Origin: Rubripirellula sp.
Lineage (GTDB): Bacteria > Planctomycetota > Planctomycetia > Pirellulales > Pirellulaceae
Length of the DNA stretch: 64,000 nucleotides
Direction of reading: 5' to 3'
Assembly (NCBI GenBank): GCA_028823035.1
Contig: JAPKCI010000002.1
Location: 62,001 to 126,000 of the forward strand
Part shown: piece by piece, positions 33,083 through 42,008 of the stretch
Layout of the letters: every line of letters starts with the position of its first letter
How positions within the stretch are numbered: the first letter of the stretch is position 1
The notes under the pieces: model-generated
Seen by the model: only the letters and a program-made list of their open reading frames with translations
What the model was told of the DNA's origin: nothing
The model's database searches: none
Translations under genes and position numbers: made by a program

Positions 33083-34924
33083 CTATTTTCCACCACTGAT
33101 CTGCCCGGCTGTTCGGGGAACAGAATAGTGGAAATAGCCAATCATCATTTCGTCGTCGGTCTGGTCGCCCCAATACACATCCGCCTCCCAATTGGGATTA
33201 CTGAGGTTATTCTCACTGTTGTCGTAAACAGCCTCACTACGAATTCGGCTACCGGAAGCAACTGGGATCGGGTTTTTTAACACATAGGTTGTCTGCCAAT
33301 TGAAGTCGTAGTTCGGAACGTTTAACAACATCCGTGACTCCCCACGGGGAGTCACCAATTCGTAGTTAAATGATTTTCCACGCGTATGCATGTGTGGGCT
33401 GAATGCCAACAGCTTTGCCCCAGCCGGCAAGGACTCACTTTTCGCAGTGATCCTATGCGCTTCGGCTCCCTGTGGGATAGCGTTTCGCATCCGGATTCCG
33501 TTTCGCTGAGAGCCGCGGAAATCTCGTGTCCACGCGCTATCAGTCTTGACCTCATGAGTCACCTTGGCTGGATCGGCAAATACCAAACCGAGATGGCTTT
33601 GGTCTTTCTGAGGAGTGCCATTTGGGGTGTAGTGTACTTGGAAATATATTCGACTACCTGCCGGTATCTTCTTCGCGTGGCCGGGTGGAAATGGTTCCAC
33701 TCGGGACCCAGGAACGAAACCAAAAAAATAGGTACGGACTGCAGCAGAAAGAACTTTCCGTTCCTGCCCCGGCGGCACCACGAATGCGAGGATGTGGTGA
33801 ACCACCTCGCGATTCCCTGGCCGCAATTCCGCGGCCGTCACCCATTTGTCTTCCTTGAACCCGGGATCCTGCATAAAGAAACGGTATCGCTCTTCTCCTG
33901 TCGCCCGAATTGACTCTGGAACGAAGGTCACCGGCACCACCAGATCTGGTTCCCGCGGTAGTTGCCAACCCTCAGGCTTTTCTGACAGGGGAGGCAACTC
34001 CAGGTCGACACCCAGTGGACCTCCAGCATCCGCCCATTTCTGAATCAGGTTTTTTTCTTCATCACTAAGATTTCGATCATTCGATAACTTTTCGTATTCG
34101 TCAGTTGCATGCCATGGTGGCATTCGCCCATCGCGGACAACTTCTGCAATCATGTCCGCCCAACACGCCGCATCTTCGCCATTGGTCAAAGCAAATGGGG
34201 CAATCTCACCTTCTCGATGGCAGCCAATGCAGTTCTTTCGCAAAATTTTGGCAATGTGGCTTCCATAAGTGACTTCGCTCTCTGTGTCCACTTTCTTGGT
34301 TCGGCTGATGATGCAACCTGATGCCTCGGTACGAGCGACGGTCACCTCTTTGCCCTCTAGCAAGTCGTCTAGAGCTAACTGCAAATCACGACGACGTGGT
34401 TCGTCAAGTTTGTGACTGACACCCCATTGATCGTCTACACGGCCTCGATATCGGAGATTTCGTTTTTCATCATAGACAAACACCTCTGGAGTTCGTTTGG
34501 CACCAACCTGATCCGCGAATAAATTGGAGGGGTCTTTCAGGACCGGATAGGTAAGCTTCTGTCGCAATACGAACGCTTCAATCTCTTCGAGGGAATCCTG
34601 ACGATTACTCATGATCGCCAAAACTTGAACAGATTTTGAATCGTAGACTCTCGCGATTGACTTCAAACGGTTCGCGTAGTGTTTTGCAAGTGGGCACTCC
34701 GTTCCGAGGAAAGCCACCACGAGAAATGAATCATCGGAAAAATCCTGGAGCTTGAACTCACGACCACGGAAGTCCTTCAAATCAAGACTTTCCAGCTTGA
34801 TTGGCTCGATCGCGGGAGCAGCGGCGTGCACACCGGGCTCACCTGTCACTACGGACAAGCAAGCTGCCAGCCACAACAACCAGCCCTTCCCAACCACGCT
34901 GCCAAATGCCTTACGCCAACACAT
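33083..34924 (-). CDS. Redoxin / c-heme / PHM-like copper monooxygenase fusion
   Basis: The 613-residue exported protein has three parts. After a signal peptide, a thioredoxin-fold redoxin domain (about residues 45-200) has the single-cysteine motif GTECPLAKHY. A c-type heme motif CIGCH (about residue 232) opens a short cytochrome segment with the PPWHA motif downstream. The C-terminal half resembles copper type II ascorbate-dependent monooxygenases (peptidylglycine hydroxylase fold), with candidate copper-binding histidines in VVHHILAFV, QVHYTPNG and SPHMHTRG. The combination recurs in Planctomycetes; the substrate is unknown. A 46-base piece of this gene is also present at 35158-35203, upstream of its start. 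Confidence 0.85.
   Translation of the reverse strand: MCWRKAFGSVVGKGWLLWLAACLSVVTGEPGVHAAAPAIEPIKLESLDLKDFRGREFKLQDFSDDSFLVVAFLGTECPLAKHYANRLKSIARVYDSKSVQVLAIMSNRQDSLEEIEAFVLRQKLTYPVLKDPSNLFADQVGAKRTPEVFVYDEKRNLRYRGRVDDQWGVSHKLDEPRRRDLQLALDDLLEGKEVTVARTEASGCIISRTKKVDTESEVTYGSHIAKILRKNCIGCHREGEIAPFALTNGEDAACWADMIAEVVRDGRMPPWHATDEYEKLSNDRNLSDEEKNLIQKWADAGGPLGVDLELPPLSEKPEGWQLPREPDLVVPVTFVPESIRATGEERYRFFMQDPGFKEDKWVTAAELRPGNREVVHHILAFVVPPGQERKVLSAAVRTYFFGFVPGSRVEPFPPGHAKKIPAGSRIYFQVHYTPNGTPQKDQSHLGLVFADPAKVTHEVKTDSAWTRDFRGSQRNGIRMRNAIPQGAEAHRITAKSESLPAGAKLLAFSPHMHTRGKSFNYELVTPRGESRMLLNVPNYDFNWQTTYVLKNPIPVASGSRIRSEAVYDNSENNLSNPNWEADVYWGDQTDDEMMIGYFHYSVPRTAGQISGGK
33888..33933. repeat. 46-bp direct repeat, copy inside the redoxin/PHM gene
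   Basis: These 46 bases are identical to 35158-35203. On the minus strand they encode VTFVPESIRATGEER of the fusion protein. Confidence 0.9.
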
Positions 34925-35336
34925 AAACGTTTCCAGATAAATACGGTAGTTTTCTTTCGATAACAGCCCTTAAGGTACTCCATCATGCCGTGGATGAGAG
35001 GATCATCTTTGCGTAACAATCTGTTGCCAAACCCCGCAAATCATGACAATCGCCTTGAAAGCCCTGTGGCACGGTTTTGGTCGAGCCTGATGATTGTATT
35101 ACCCCAGCAAGCTCAATGGCAGGGATTCTCTATTTCATAGCAGTAAAGCCGACCATCCGCTCTTCTCCTGTCGCCCGAATTGACTCTGGAACGAAGGTCA
35201 CCGCGATGAGCCCGACTCAGACCAGTCGCGTTAGACTGATGACCGCATTGGCCAACGTTGCACCCTTCGGATACAGATTTGATACAAAGCATTCGCCACT
35301 CGCGGCCGTGCGATCTTGAACAGGTCTGGAACAAAG
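34925..35336. other. Intergenic region with a displaced gene fragment
   Basis: This 412-base stretch lies between the divergent redoxin/PHM and CinA-like genes and should hold both promoters. It contains a perfect 46-bp copy of an internal piece of the redoxin/PHM gene. No other gene or RNA was recognised. Confidence 0.5.
35158..35203. repeat. 46-bp direct repeat, displaced intergenic copy
   Basis: This is identical to 33888-33933 and in the same orientation. The minus-strand frame reads VTFVPESIRATGEER then MVGFTAMK and a stop, so it no longer belongs to an intact gene. Identity ends sharply on both sides. Confidence 0.9.
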
Positions 35337-35981
35337 ATGACAAAGACGCTTGAATTCATGACTCCCGAATCGCAATGGGAACGGACACTCAAGAACATCG
35401 CGACAACGCGGTTGCAGATAGCCATGGTGATTACGGGAGGTGGCACTGGGGCAGTTTCGCGGTGCTTCCGTCGCTCCGGAGCCTCCATCAATTTCCTCGA
35501 AGCTGTCGTGCCCTACTCTCGTCTCTCGACTCACCAATACCTTGGCCGCGAACCAACCGAGGGTTACGCCGCACCAAAGACTGCCCAAGCTCTGGCCGAG
35601 GTTGCGTATTGCCGCGCCAATTCACAAGGCGACCGACCGGAACAAGCAATGGGGATCTCACTGACCGCATCGTTACCTACCCATACCACAATCTCCGACG
35701 CAGCAGACGTCCAATCCGCAGTCGCTCACAACGCCTCGAGTCAGAATGCGTGCATCCACGTTGCATCACATGGCGTTCGGGACCAGCGGATCTGGTCACT
35801 CCGATTCCCCATCGATACCTACAACCGTGAGGCGTCCGAAGCGATCGCAGAACAGATGTTCTTGATCGCACTACGTGAATCACTCACTCAAAGTGATCTC
35901 GACCGTGATCTCGACCGTGATCTCGATCCTCTGACACCCTTGCGTGAGGCAGGGCTTATCGTAACAAGCATGGCAAGCTGA
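35337..35981 (+). CDS. CinA C-terminal-domain-like protein
   Basis: This 214-residue protein resembles the nicotinamide-nucleotide amidohydrolase (PncC/CinA C-terminal) fold: MVITGGGTGAVSRCFRRSGAS, FLEAVVPYS, then ALAEVAYCRA. It lacks the deamidase's conserved lysine context (YSNxAK becomes YSRLSTH) and the GxAGP loop, which here reads GISLTASLPT. It therefore belongs to a divergent branch whose activity is unknown. I chose the ATG at 35337; starts at 35316 and 35358 are also possible. Near the C-terminus a 12-base repeat encodes DLDRDLDRDLD. It converges on purF with 11 bases between the stop codons. Confidence 0.7.
   Translation: MTKTLEFMTPESQWERTLKNIATTRLQIAMVITGGGTGAVSRCFRRSGASINFLEAVVPYSRLSTHQYLGREPTEGYAAPKTAQALAEVAYCRANSQGDRPEQAMGISLTASLPTHTTISDAADVQSAVAHNASSQNACIHVASHGVRDQRIWSLRFPIDTYNREASEAIAEQMFLIALRESLTQSDLDRDLDRDLDPLTPLREAGLIVTSMAS
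35895..35930. repeat. 12-bp in-frame tandem repeat
   Basis: Two exact units of gatctcgaccgt and one variant unit lie near the 3' end of the CinA-like gene and encode DLDRDLDRDLDP. The repeat length keeps the frame. Confidence 0.85.
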
Positions 35982-35992
35982 ATCACCAACGT

Positions 35993-37606
35993 TCAATTGC
36001 CTGCGATAGCAGCGGCCAGTTGCTCGTAGGTTCGTTTGCTGTCCATTCTGGTACCGCGATTATCGAGGGCAATTTGGTACAAATGCTGACCGCAACTCGT
36101 CGGGTAAATTCCTGTCACGCAGGCCTGGCAGAGATGATCTGCTGGCTTGCCGATCGCACGTGAAATGGCCTCCACGGGCAGATACCTGAGCGAGTCGGCC
36201 CCCAAGTCATCAGCCATACGCTGCTGGGCTTCCTCCGTCAGCAATCCTATTGGTGAGAAATACTTGGGTGCAATCAACTGATCAATCGTACTCATATCGA
36301 TCCCATAAAAGCAGGGCGCGACGATGGGTGGACAAGCGACCCGAACATGAATTTCCCTCGCTCCACCCACCTCTCTAATCCGATCCAGCAATACGTTCAT
36401 GGTCGTGCTGCGAACAATCGAATCCTCCACCAGAATCACTCGTTTATCTTTGAGTACTTCCCTCAGGGGTGTGTACTTGGTTGCAGCCTTTGCTTTTCGC
36501 GCCCGCCCGGCCTCGATAAAGGTGCGACCCGCATAACGATTACGAATCAAGCCTTCGCGACTCGGGATGGCAAGTTCATAGGCCATCGAGTCCGCCGCTG
36601 CTTTGCTGGTATCGGGAACGGGTACGATGATCGTGTCTTCGGGATTCAAATCGACTCCACCATATTCACGTTCCGCCTTGGCAAGTTCAACGCCAAGCTT
36701 AGTACGACTCAGATAGACACTGCGATCATCCAAGGTACTGGCAACATTCGCGAAATAGATCCATTCGAAAAAGCAGTGCTTCGGTTTTTGCTCGGGAGCA
36801 AATCGCTCCATCCGGAATCCGTTCTTGGGGTCAATCACGATCGCATTGCCCGGCGGCAGTGACTTGATCTGATCATTCTCGAAACCGAGATTGAGCAGCG
36901 CGACACTTTCACTGGCAGCGGCAAACAACGGTCCTTCGTGGACATAGCACATTGGCTTGATGCCCAAAGGATCGCGGGCCACGATCATCTCGCCCTCGGC
37001 AGTCAGCAAGGCAATGCTGTAAGCCCCATCGAATCCGGCGGTGGTTTTTCGCAGCACGTCGATCCAGTCGATTCGGGACTGTGACTTGCTAAGCAAGCGA
37101 CCGAACTCGTGAAGAATAATCTCAGTATCTGTGTCGAGCGCCAGGTGATGATCACCATCGGCCAGAAGACGTTCTTTCAAGATACCATAATTTGATAACT
37201 GCCCATTGAAGCAAAAACTGAACCACTTTCGTTTGTGAATGTGTTTGCGTTCAAATGGTTGGGCGTAGTTGCGGTCATCCTGACCACAGGTGGCGTAACG
37301 GACATGCCCGATTGCAGCACGTCCCGCCAATGACTTCATCAAGGACTCTGCCTTGGCACGGTGATTCAGGCGAAAGACCTCCGTGACCGTGCCGACATCC
37401 TTGCGATTTTTGAGTAGCGAGGGGCAATCCGGGTCAAATGTCGTCATCCCAGCTGCAAGCTGCCCCCGGTTTTGGATATCCAACAACATCCTCGGCAGCA
37501 ACCTGGAAATGTGCCGGGGTCCATCATCGGTGCAGAGTGGACTGCGGCCGCGACCAGACAAATGGTAAATCGCTGCAACACCACACTCGTGATGTAGTTC
37601 GCTCAT
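35993..37606 (-). CDS. purF: Amidophosphoribosyltransferase
   Basis: This enzyme transfers glutamine-derived ammonia to PRPP, the first committed step of purine synthesis. The N-terminal Ntn-type glutaminase domain begins [16 protein letters not shown]; the catalytic Cys is residue 8, so a short propeptide must be removed. The glutaminase motifs include NRGQLAAGM (more usually NRGQEAAG) and GHVRYATCG. The C-terminal phosphoribosyltransferase domain carries the PRPP loop [12 protein letters not shown]. At 537 residues it is somewhat longer than E. coli PurF. It is not next to other purine genes. It diverges from proB across 220 bases. Confidence 0.92.
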   Translation of the reverse strand: MSELHHECGVAAIYHLSGRGRSPLCTDDGPRHISRLLPRMLLDIQNRGQLAAGMTTFDPDCPSLLKNRKDVGTVTEVFRLNHRAKAESLMKSLAGRAAIGHVRYATCGQDDRNYAQPFERKHIHKRKWFSFCFNGQLSNYGILKERLLADGDHHLALDTDTEIILHEFGRLLSKSQSRIDWIDVLRKTTAGFDGAYSIALLTAEGEMIVARDPLGIKPMCYVHEGPLFAAASESVALLNLGFENDQIKSLPPGNAIVIDPKNGFRMERFAPEQKPKHCFFEWIYFANVASTLDDRSVYLSRTKLGVELAKAEREYGGVDLNPEDTIIVPVPDTSKAAADSMAYELAIPSREGLIRNRYAGRTFIEAGRARKAKAATKYTPLREVLKDKRVILVEDSIVRSTTMNVLLDRIREVGGAREIHVRVACPPIVAPCFYGIDMSTIDQLIAPKYFSPIGLLTEEAQQRMADDLGADSLRYLPVEAISRAIGKPADHLCQACVTGIYPTSCGQHLYQIALDNRGTRMDSKRTYEQLAAAIAGN

Positions 37607-37826
37607 ATCAAGGGTATTCCCATGGAGATCAACACCGGCGTGATCACCGCCAGCGTGAGATTAATATATCGCTTTCATTCAACGTACAGCATTCCAAAGT
37701 ACAGCGGGCTTCCAAGGTCGTCGATTCCCCATGACAATTGAACTTATCCTGGCGATCCATTTTTCCCGCCGTGGGCAGTAAAATCACTTAAAAACGCACG
37801 AAAAAATCATTTCCCCCGACCGACCT

Positions 37827-38990
37827 ATGGATACACCTACGACCAAGGCACTACGGCGAGCAGCCATTGAACGTGCCCGCAGTGTTGTCGTCAAAGTGGG
37901 AACCCGTGTCATTACGACAACCGACGGGAAATTGGACCGACATCGCATCGATCTACTCTCAGCACAATTGTGTCGAATCGCCGACACAGGCCGTCAAACC
38001 GTCATGGTCAGCAGCGGAGCCGTGGGCGCTGGCATGGGCAAACTGGGCCTCAAACAGCGTCCTGCCGGTTTGGCGCAACTTCAGGCAGTTGCCGCTATCG
38101 GCCAAACCGATCTGATGCAGGCGTACCAAGCATCTCTGGCAAAGATGAGTCGCCACGCGTCGCAGGTCCTGCTGACCGCAGAAGATCTGCGCCGACGCAG
38201 CGGCTACCTGAATGTCCGCAATGCTTTGATTCAAATTCATGCCTACAATGCCATCGCCATTGTCAATGAAAATGACTCTGTTGCCGTATCTGAGTTGATG
38301 ACGACCTTTGGCGACAATGACCGTCTCGCTGCGCAGGTCGCTGGTCTGCTGCCTGATGCAATGCTGATCATCCTTTCGGACATCGACGGACTCTATGACG
38401 GTCCGCCCGATCATCCGGATAGCAAGCGGATTGAGTTGGTAGAAACCATTGACGATTCGACCATGGCGTTGGCACAGGATCAACAGAGCACACACAGCAA
38501 GGGCGGCATGTCCAGTAAGCTCGAGGCTGCGCAGGTGGCAACTTCGCATGGGCAAACGACCATCATTGCCCCCGGACGGGATGATCAAGTGCTCGACAAG
38601 ATTTTCTCGGATGTGCCGATCGGAACGCTGTTCATTCCACCCGAAAAATCAATCCGTGGCCGACGGCGCTGGATCAGCAGCGCGGCTCGCGTATCCGGCT
38701 CTTTGACGCTCGATCAAGGGGCAGTCGATGCAGTCTGCAACCAAGGTCGCAGCTTGCTCGCTATCGGCATCACTGATAGTTCCGGAGCATACCAGCAAGG
38801 TAGCGTTGTTTCCATTCACAACACGACTGGTCAGGAAATTGCCCGAGGCCTGACCAACTATCCATCCAGTGACGTCGACAAAATCATCGGCCAACCCAGC
38901 GAATGCATTTCTGAAATCCTTGGACATCGTCCCTACGAGAACGTCGTCCATCGCGACAATCTAGTACTCAGTAACCAACCCGAGTCGTGA
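37827..38990 (+). CDS. proB: Glutamate 5-kinase
   Basis: This enzyme phosphorylates glutamate to gamma-glutamyl phosphate, the first step of proline synthesis and the point of proline feedback. The amino-acid-kinase domain has SVVVKVGTRVIT, VSSGAVGAGMGKLGL, NENDSVAV, FGDNDRLAAQVA and GGMSSKLEAAQVA. A C-terminal PUA domain follows (RRWISSAARVSGSLTLDQGAVDAV). The length of 387 residues is standard for the two-domain form. The ATG at 37827 precedes a short polar lead. proA is not in the window. Confidence 0.96.
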   Translation: MDTPTTKALRRAAIERARSVVVKVGTRVITTTDGKLDRHRIDLLSAQLCRIADTGRQTVMVSSGAVGAGMGKLGLKQRPAGLAQLQAVAAIGQTDLMQAYQASLAKMSRHASQVLLTAEDLRRRSGYLNVRNALIQIHAYNAIAIVNENDSVAVSELMTTFGDNDRLAAQVAGLLPDAMLIILSDIDGLYDGPPDHPDSKRIELVETIDDSTMALAQDQQSTHSKGGMSSKLEAAQVATSHGQTTIIAPGRDDQVLDKIFSDVPIGTLFIPPEKSIRGRRRWISSAARVSGSLTLDQGAVDAVCNQGRSLLAIGITDSSGAYQQGSVVSIHNTTGQEIARGLTNYPSSDVDKIIGQPSECISEILGHRPYENVVHRDNLVLSNQPES

Positions 38991-39011
38991 TTCAGATACG
39001 AATGATTCCAC

Positions 39012-39026
39012 GGGGCATCGTGCCCC
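39012..39026. terminator. Short hairpin between convergent proB and nth
   Basis: A 6-bp perfect stem (GGGGCA / TGCCCC) with a 3-base loop starts 21 bases after proB. It lacks a T tract. A second, stronger palindrome lies at 39096-39115 in the same gap. Confidence 0.4.
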
Positions 39027-39095
39027 CCAGGGTGCTCGTGGCAAAGCCCATTATTATGCTGCGGAGAATGAGTGCCGGTATCCGCTTGAAAATCA

Positions 39096-39115
39096 CACCA
39101 ACATCGATGTTGGTG
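39096..39115. other. Perfect 20-bp palindrome
   Basis: CACCAACATC is followed directly by its reverse complement GATGTTGGTG in the 158-base gap between convergent proB and nth. It could be the cruciform arm of a bidirectional terminator or a dyad-type protein site. Confidence 0.6.
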
Positions 39116-39148
39116 CCCAACAAATGCGAGAAAAAGACAGGCAACCGA

Positions 39149-39802
39149 TCATGGTTTTCTCCAGATCACCGGCTTCCGCCGTCTGGGGTATAACTCCAGG
39201 CACAATGGGCATTTTGTTCCGTCACAACCGCGAGCAGTGCAGTACTCGCGGCCGTAAAAAATGATTTGCAAATGCAGATCATTCCATGCTGACTCTGGAA
39301 ACACTTTTTTTAAATCGCGTTCTGTTTGTACTACATTTTTTCCGCTGGAAAGTCCCCAACGCTGCGACAGGCGATGAATATGGGTGTCGACCGGAAACGC
39401 CGGGACACCAAACGCCTGAGCCATCACCACGCTGGCGGTTTTGTGACCAACGCCCGGCAACCCCTCGAGGCCTTCAAATGACGGTGGCACTTTGCCTTCA
39501 TACGCATCGATCAGAATCGCCGAAAGACCTGCAAGGCTTCTGGCTTTCTGCTTTGATAGCCCGAGTGGACGAATGATGGCCAGAATATTTTTTTCACCCA
39601 GTTCGCGCATGGACCGAGGTGTGGGCGCGATTCTAAACAGCTCTGGTGTGACTTCATTTACCTTTTTGTCTGTACACTGTGCACTGAGCAACACAGCAAC
39701 CAACAGAGTAAATTCGTCGTGATGATCCAACGGAATTGGTGTCTCTGGATAGAGTTTTGCCAACCGTGTGCGAATCAGATCTGCTCGTTCCTGCTTTTTC
39801 AT
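39149..39802 (-). CDS. nth: Endonuclease III (base-excision repair glycosylase/AP lyase)
   Basis: This enzyme removes oxidised pyrimidines and cleaves the abasic site. From the ATG at 39802 (MKKQERADLI) it has 217 residues; the frame is open to 39913. The helix-hairpin-helix motif is LEGLPGVGHKTASVVM with the catalytic Lys, and the catalytic Asp is in PVDTHIHRLSQRWGL. The C-terminal cysteines read C-X4-C-X4-C-X2-C (YCTARGCDGTKCPLC), not the C-X6-C-X2-C-X5-C of E. coli Nth, so cluster ligation may differ. It overlaps no gene if the downstream plus-strand gene starts at 39850. Confidence 0.92.
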   Translation of the reverse strand: MKKQERADLIRTRLAKLYPETPIPLDHHDEFTLLVAVLLSAQCTDKKVNEVTPELFRIAPTPRSMRELGEKNILAIIRPLGLSKQKARSLAGLSAILIDAYEGKVPPSFEGLEGLPGVGHKTASVVMAQAFGVPAFPVDTHIHRLSQRWGLSSGKNVVQTERDLKKVFPESAWNDLHLQIIFYGREYCTARGCDGTKCPLCLELYPRRRKPVIWRKP

Positions 39803-39849
39803 TCGTTGAATTCCTACACTCTGTATGTCAACAGACAAAGCATAACCGC

Positions 39850-41988
39850 ATGTCAGCACAACGTAATGCCCTTCACCGACGCGTGGCCAAAGGCAGAGCA
39901 CTGGTCGTGACACTGATGTTGATGGCGTCCCTGCATCTCTCAGTCAGCGTCAATATCGTCATGGCTGATCCAGTCACGACCATTCAAACGCTTGGCCAAC
40001 CCTTCCGAAGTCACGACATTGAACTTAGCGAACAGAATGGCAGTCTGGTCATCAGGACGACCGGCAATGATCCCTTTTTGGTCTGGCAGTGGAGCGAACC
40101 ACTGCAACCAGATCAGCGCGTGCTGGCATTCGACTATTTCTGTGCTGATGGCATTCAGCAATTATCGATATTCGCGGGCCCTCCCATCACGGCCTCGACA
40201 CAACTTCAACTGCCAGATTTGGCCATTGCCGAGGGCTGGCAGGAATACTCTGTTGAGTTATCCGCACCCCAAGGGGTTGAACTTCCACAGCGAATGACGC
40301 TACTGCGTCTTGATCTTGGAAATGAACCTGACCATCGCATTCGACTTCGCAACATTCGAATCCGATCGCCCACTCAACGGGAACTCGATCAGACCGCCAA
40401 TCGACTCGCGATTCGCAAAGAGAAAATACAGGGAGCAAACGCGATAGGCAGTTACCTTGATACGTCTTTTCCGGTCAAGTTTGAAGACGTGACAGTGGCG
40501 GAAAAAACAGTGACGCTGCGAGGTGAAATCTCACCCACCCTACCGACTTCGACATGGAAACGAATCCAACTCGTAGAGTACCCTGCCCATGTCCAAATCG
40601 ACCAGAATGGGATCCCATTAAGTGACTCCATTCAGTTTCAAGGCAACCAGCTTGTCGTAACAGTGCCGCGAAATCTGGAGAATCGCGACCGTCTGTACAG
40701 CGGGTGGCGTCTGAAGATTAGTCAGCCCGACGAAACGGTCGGCCGCTTTGTGTCGGCACGACATTACGCAAGTGCATTTCAAACAATCTCATCCAACGCC
40801 AAGGTTTCTCCGACTCGGCCTGCAAGCCAAAAAGGCCTGAGCGCTTTCAGCAATCGTGGCCCCCATACCGATTTGGTTGAACTGGGCGTCAGCGCGGTCA
40901 CGTTGAATCTGGTCTTGAATCGGTTTCTCACCAACGTTGATGGGCCGCAAAGGGATCGCATCGCAACCACAGGTCCACCAATCTATTTCAATCCTGCCGC
41001 GTTTGATGCCATCGATCTGCTCGTTAATTTTTGCCGCCGACACGAAATCGTTGTGACGGCAGTCGTGTTGATCCCACGCTCGAAGAATAGTAGATCGCAA
41101 TCGGTGCTGGTGCATCCAGAAACCGATGGCGGAGTTTATGCCATGCCCGACTTGGCAACATCGCGCGGCGCGATCATTTATGGTTCGGTGCTACAGCGAA
41201 TTTCTCAACGTTACAGCGACCCAAATCAACCTCCCGGTCTGATAGCCAACTGGATCGCACACAACGAAGTCGATTACCATCCGGTCTGGACCAACATGGG
41301 AAAGCAGCCAGACGAGATCTGCGTCGAAACTTACTATCGATCCATGCGGATGATTCACAATGCAGCTCGTTCCCATAATCCACATGCCTGCGTTTTCATC
41401 TCATTGACCCACAATTGGCAGGTTCCACACGCAAACCCTTGGGGTCAACTCTCCCCCAGAGCAACGCTGGAAACTCTGCAACGTTATGCGATACAGGAAG
41501 GTGACTTCGCTTGGGGCGTCGCCTACCATCCCTATCCTCAAAGCCTCTTCGCAAACGTGGCCTGGCAAGACAACAAGGTCGGTAATGACTTTGACACACC
41601 TCTGATCACGATTCAAAACATTCACGTACTGGGTGAGTTCCTGAAACAGGACTCCATGAAGAACTCGAACGGACAAATGCGACCCGTCCTACTAAGCGAA
41701 CAGGGATTCCACACTCCGTCCTATGAACAAGATGCTCAAGACAGACAGGCAGGATCCCTGCTTTACGCTATGAAGAAAATTCAATCTTTTCCGTGGATCG
41801 AATCGTTTCATTATCACCGTTGGATAGACCACCCGGCTGAAGGAGGCCTGATGCTTGGGCTCCGGACGCTACCCACCAAGAACGAACCTCATGGACAACG
41901 CAAACGTGCATGGGAGATTTATCAGGCAATCGGCACCCAAACTGAGGCCGAAGCGACTGCTGGCCTGCCTCAACCAGACCAACCGTGA
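39850..41988 (+). CDS. Exported DUF5722-like protein, putative TIM-barrel glycosidase
   Basis: From the ATG at 39850 the protein has 712 residues; the open frame from 39736 would overlap the nth coding region on the other strand. A basic N-terminus and a hydrophobic segment (ALVVTLMLMASLHLSVSVNIV) form a signal peptide. The first half is beta-rich and could be a carbohydrate-binding domain. The second half (from SAFSNRGPHTDLVELG) looks like a (beta/alpha)8 barrel. IAHNEVDYH and VLLSEQGFH sit where clan GH-A enzymes have the acid/base and nucleophile glutamates. I associate it with DUF5722, often found in Planctomycetes; the glycosidase activity is inference. Confidence 0.65.
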   Translation: MSAQRNALHRRVAKGRALVVTLMLMASLHLSVSVNIVMADPVTTIQTLGQPFRSHDIELSEQNGSLVIRTTGNDPFLVWQWSEPLQPDQRVLAFDYFCADGIQQLSIFAGPPITASTQLQLPDLAIAEGWQEYSVELSAPQGVELPQRMTLLRLDLGNEPDHRIRLRNIRIRSPTQRELDQTANRLAIRKEKIQGANAIGSYLDTSFPVKFEDVTVAEKTVTLRGEISPTLPTSTWKRIQLVEYPAHVQIDQNGIPLSDSIQFQGNQLVVTVPRNLENRDRLYSGWRLKISQPDETVGRFVSARHYASAFQTISSNAKVSPTRPASQKGLSAFSNRGPHTDLVELGVSAVTLNLVLNRFLTNVDGPQRDRIATTGPPIYFNPAAFDAIDLLVNFCRRHEIVVTAVVLIPRSKNSRSQSVLVHPETDGGVYAMPDLATSRGAIIYGSVLQRISQRYSDPNQPPGLIANWIAHNEVDYHPVWTNMGKQPDEICVETYYRSMRMIHNAARSHNPHACVFISLTHNWQVPHANPWGQLSPRATLETLQRYAIQEGDFAWGVAYHPYPQSLFANVAWQDNKVGNDFDTPLITIQNIHVLGEFLKQDSMKNSNGQMRPVLLSEQGFHTPSYEQDAQDRQAGSLLYAMKKIQSFPWIESFHYHRWIDHPAEGGLMLGLRTLPTKNEPHGQRKRAWEIYQAIGTQTEAEATAGLPQPDQP

Positions 41989-42008
41989 GTTGCACGGGAC
42001 GCAGTCAG

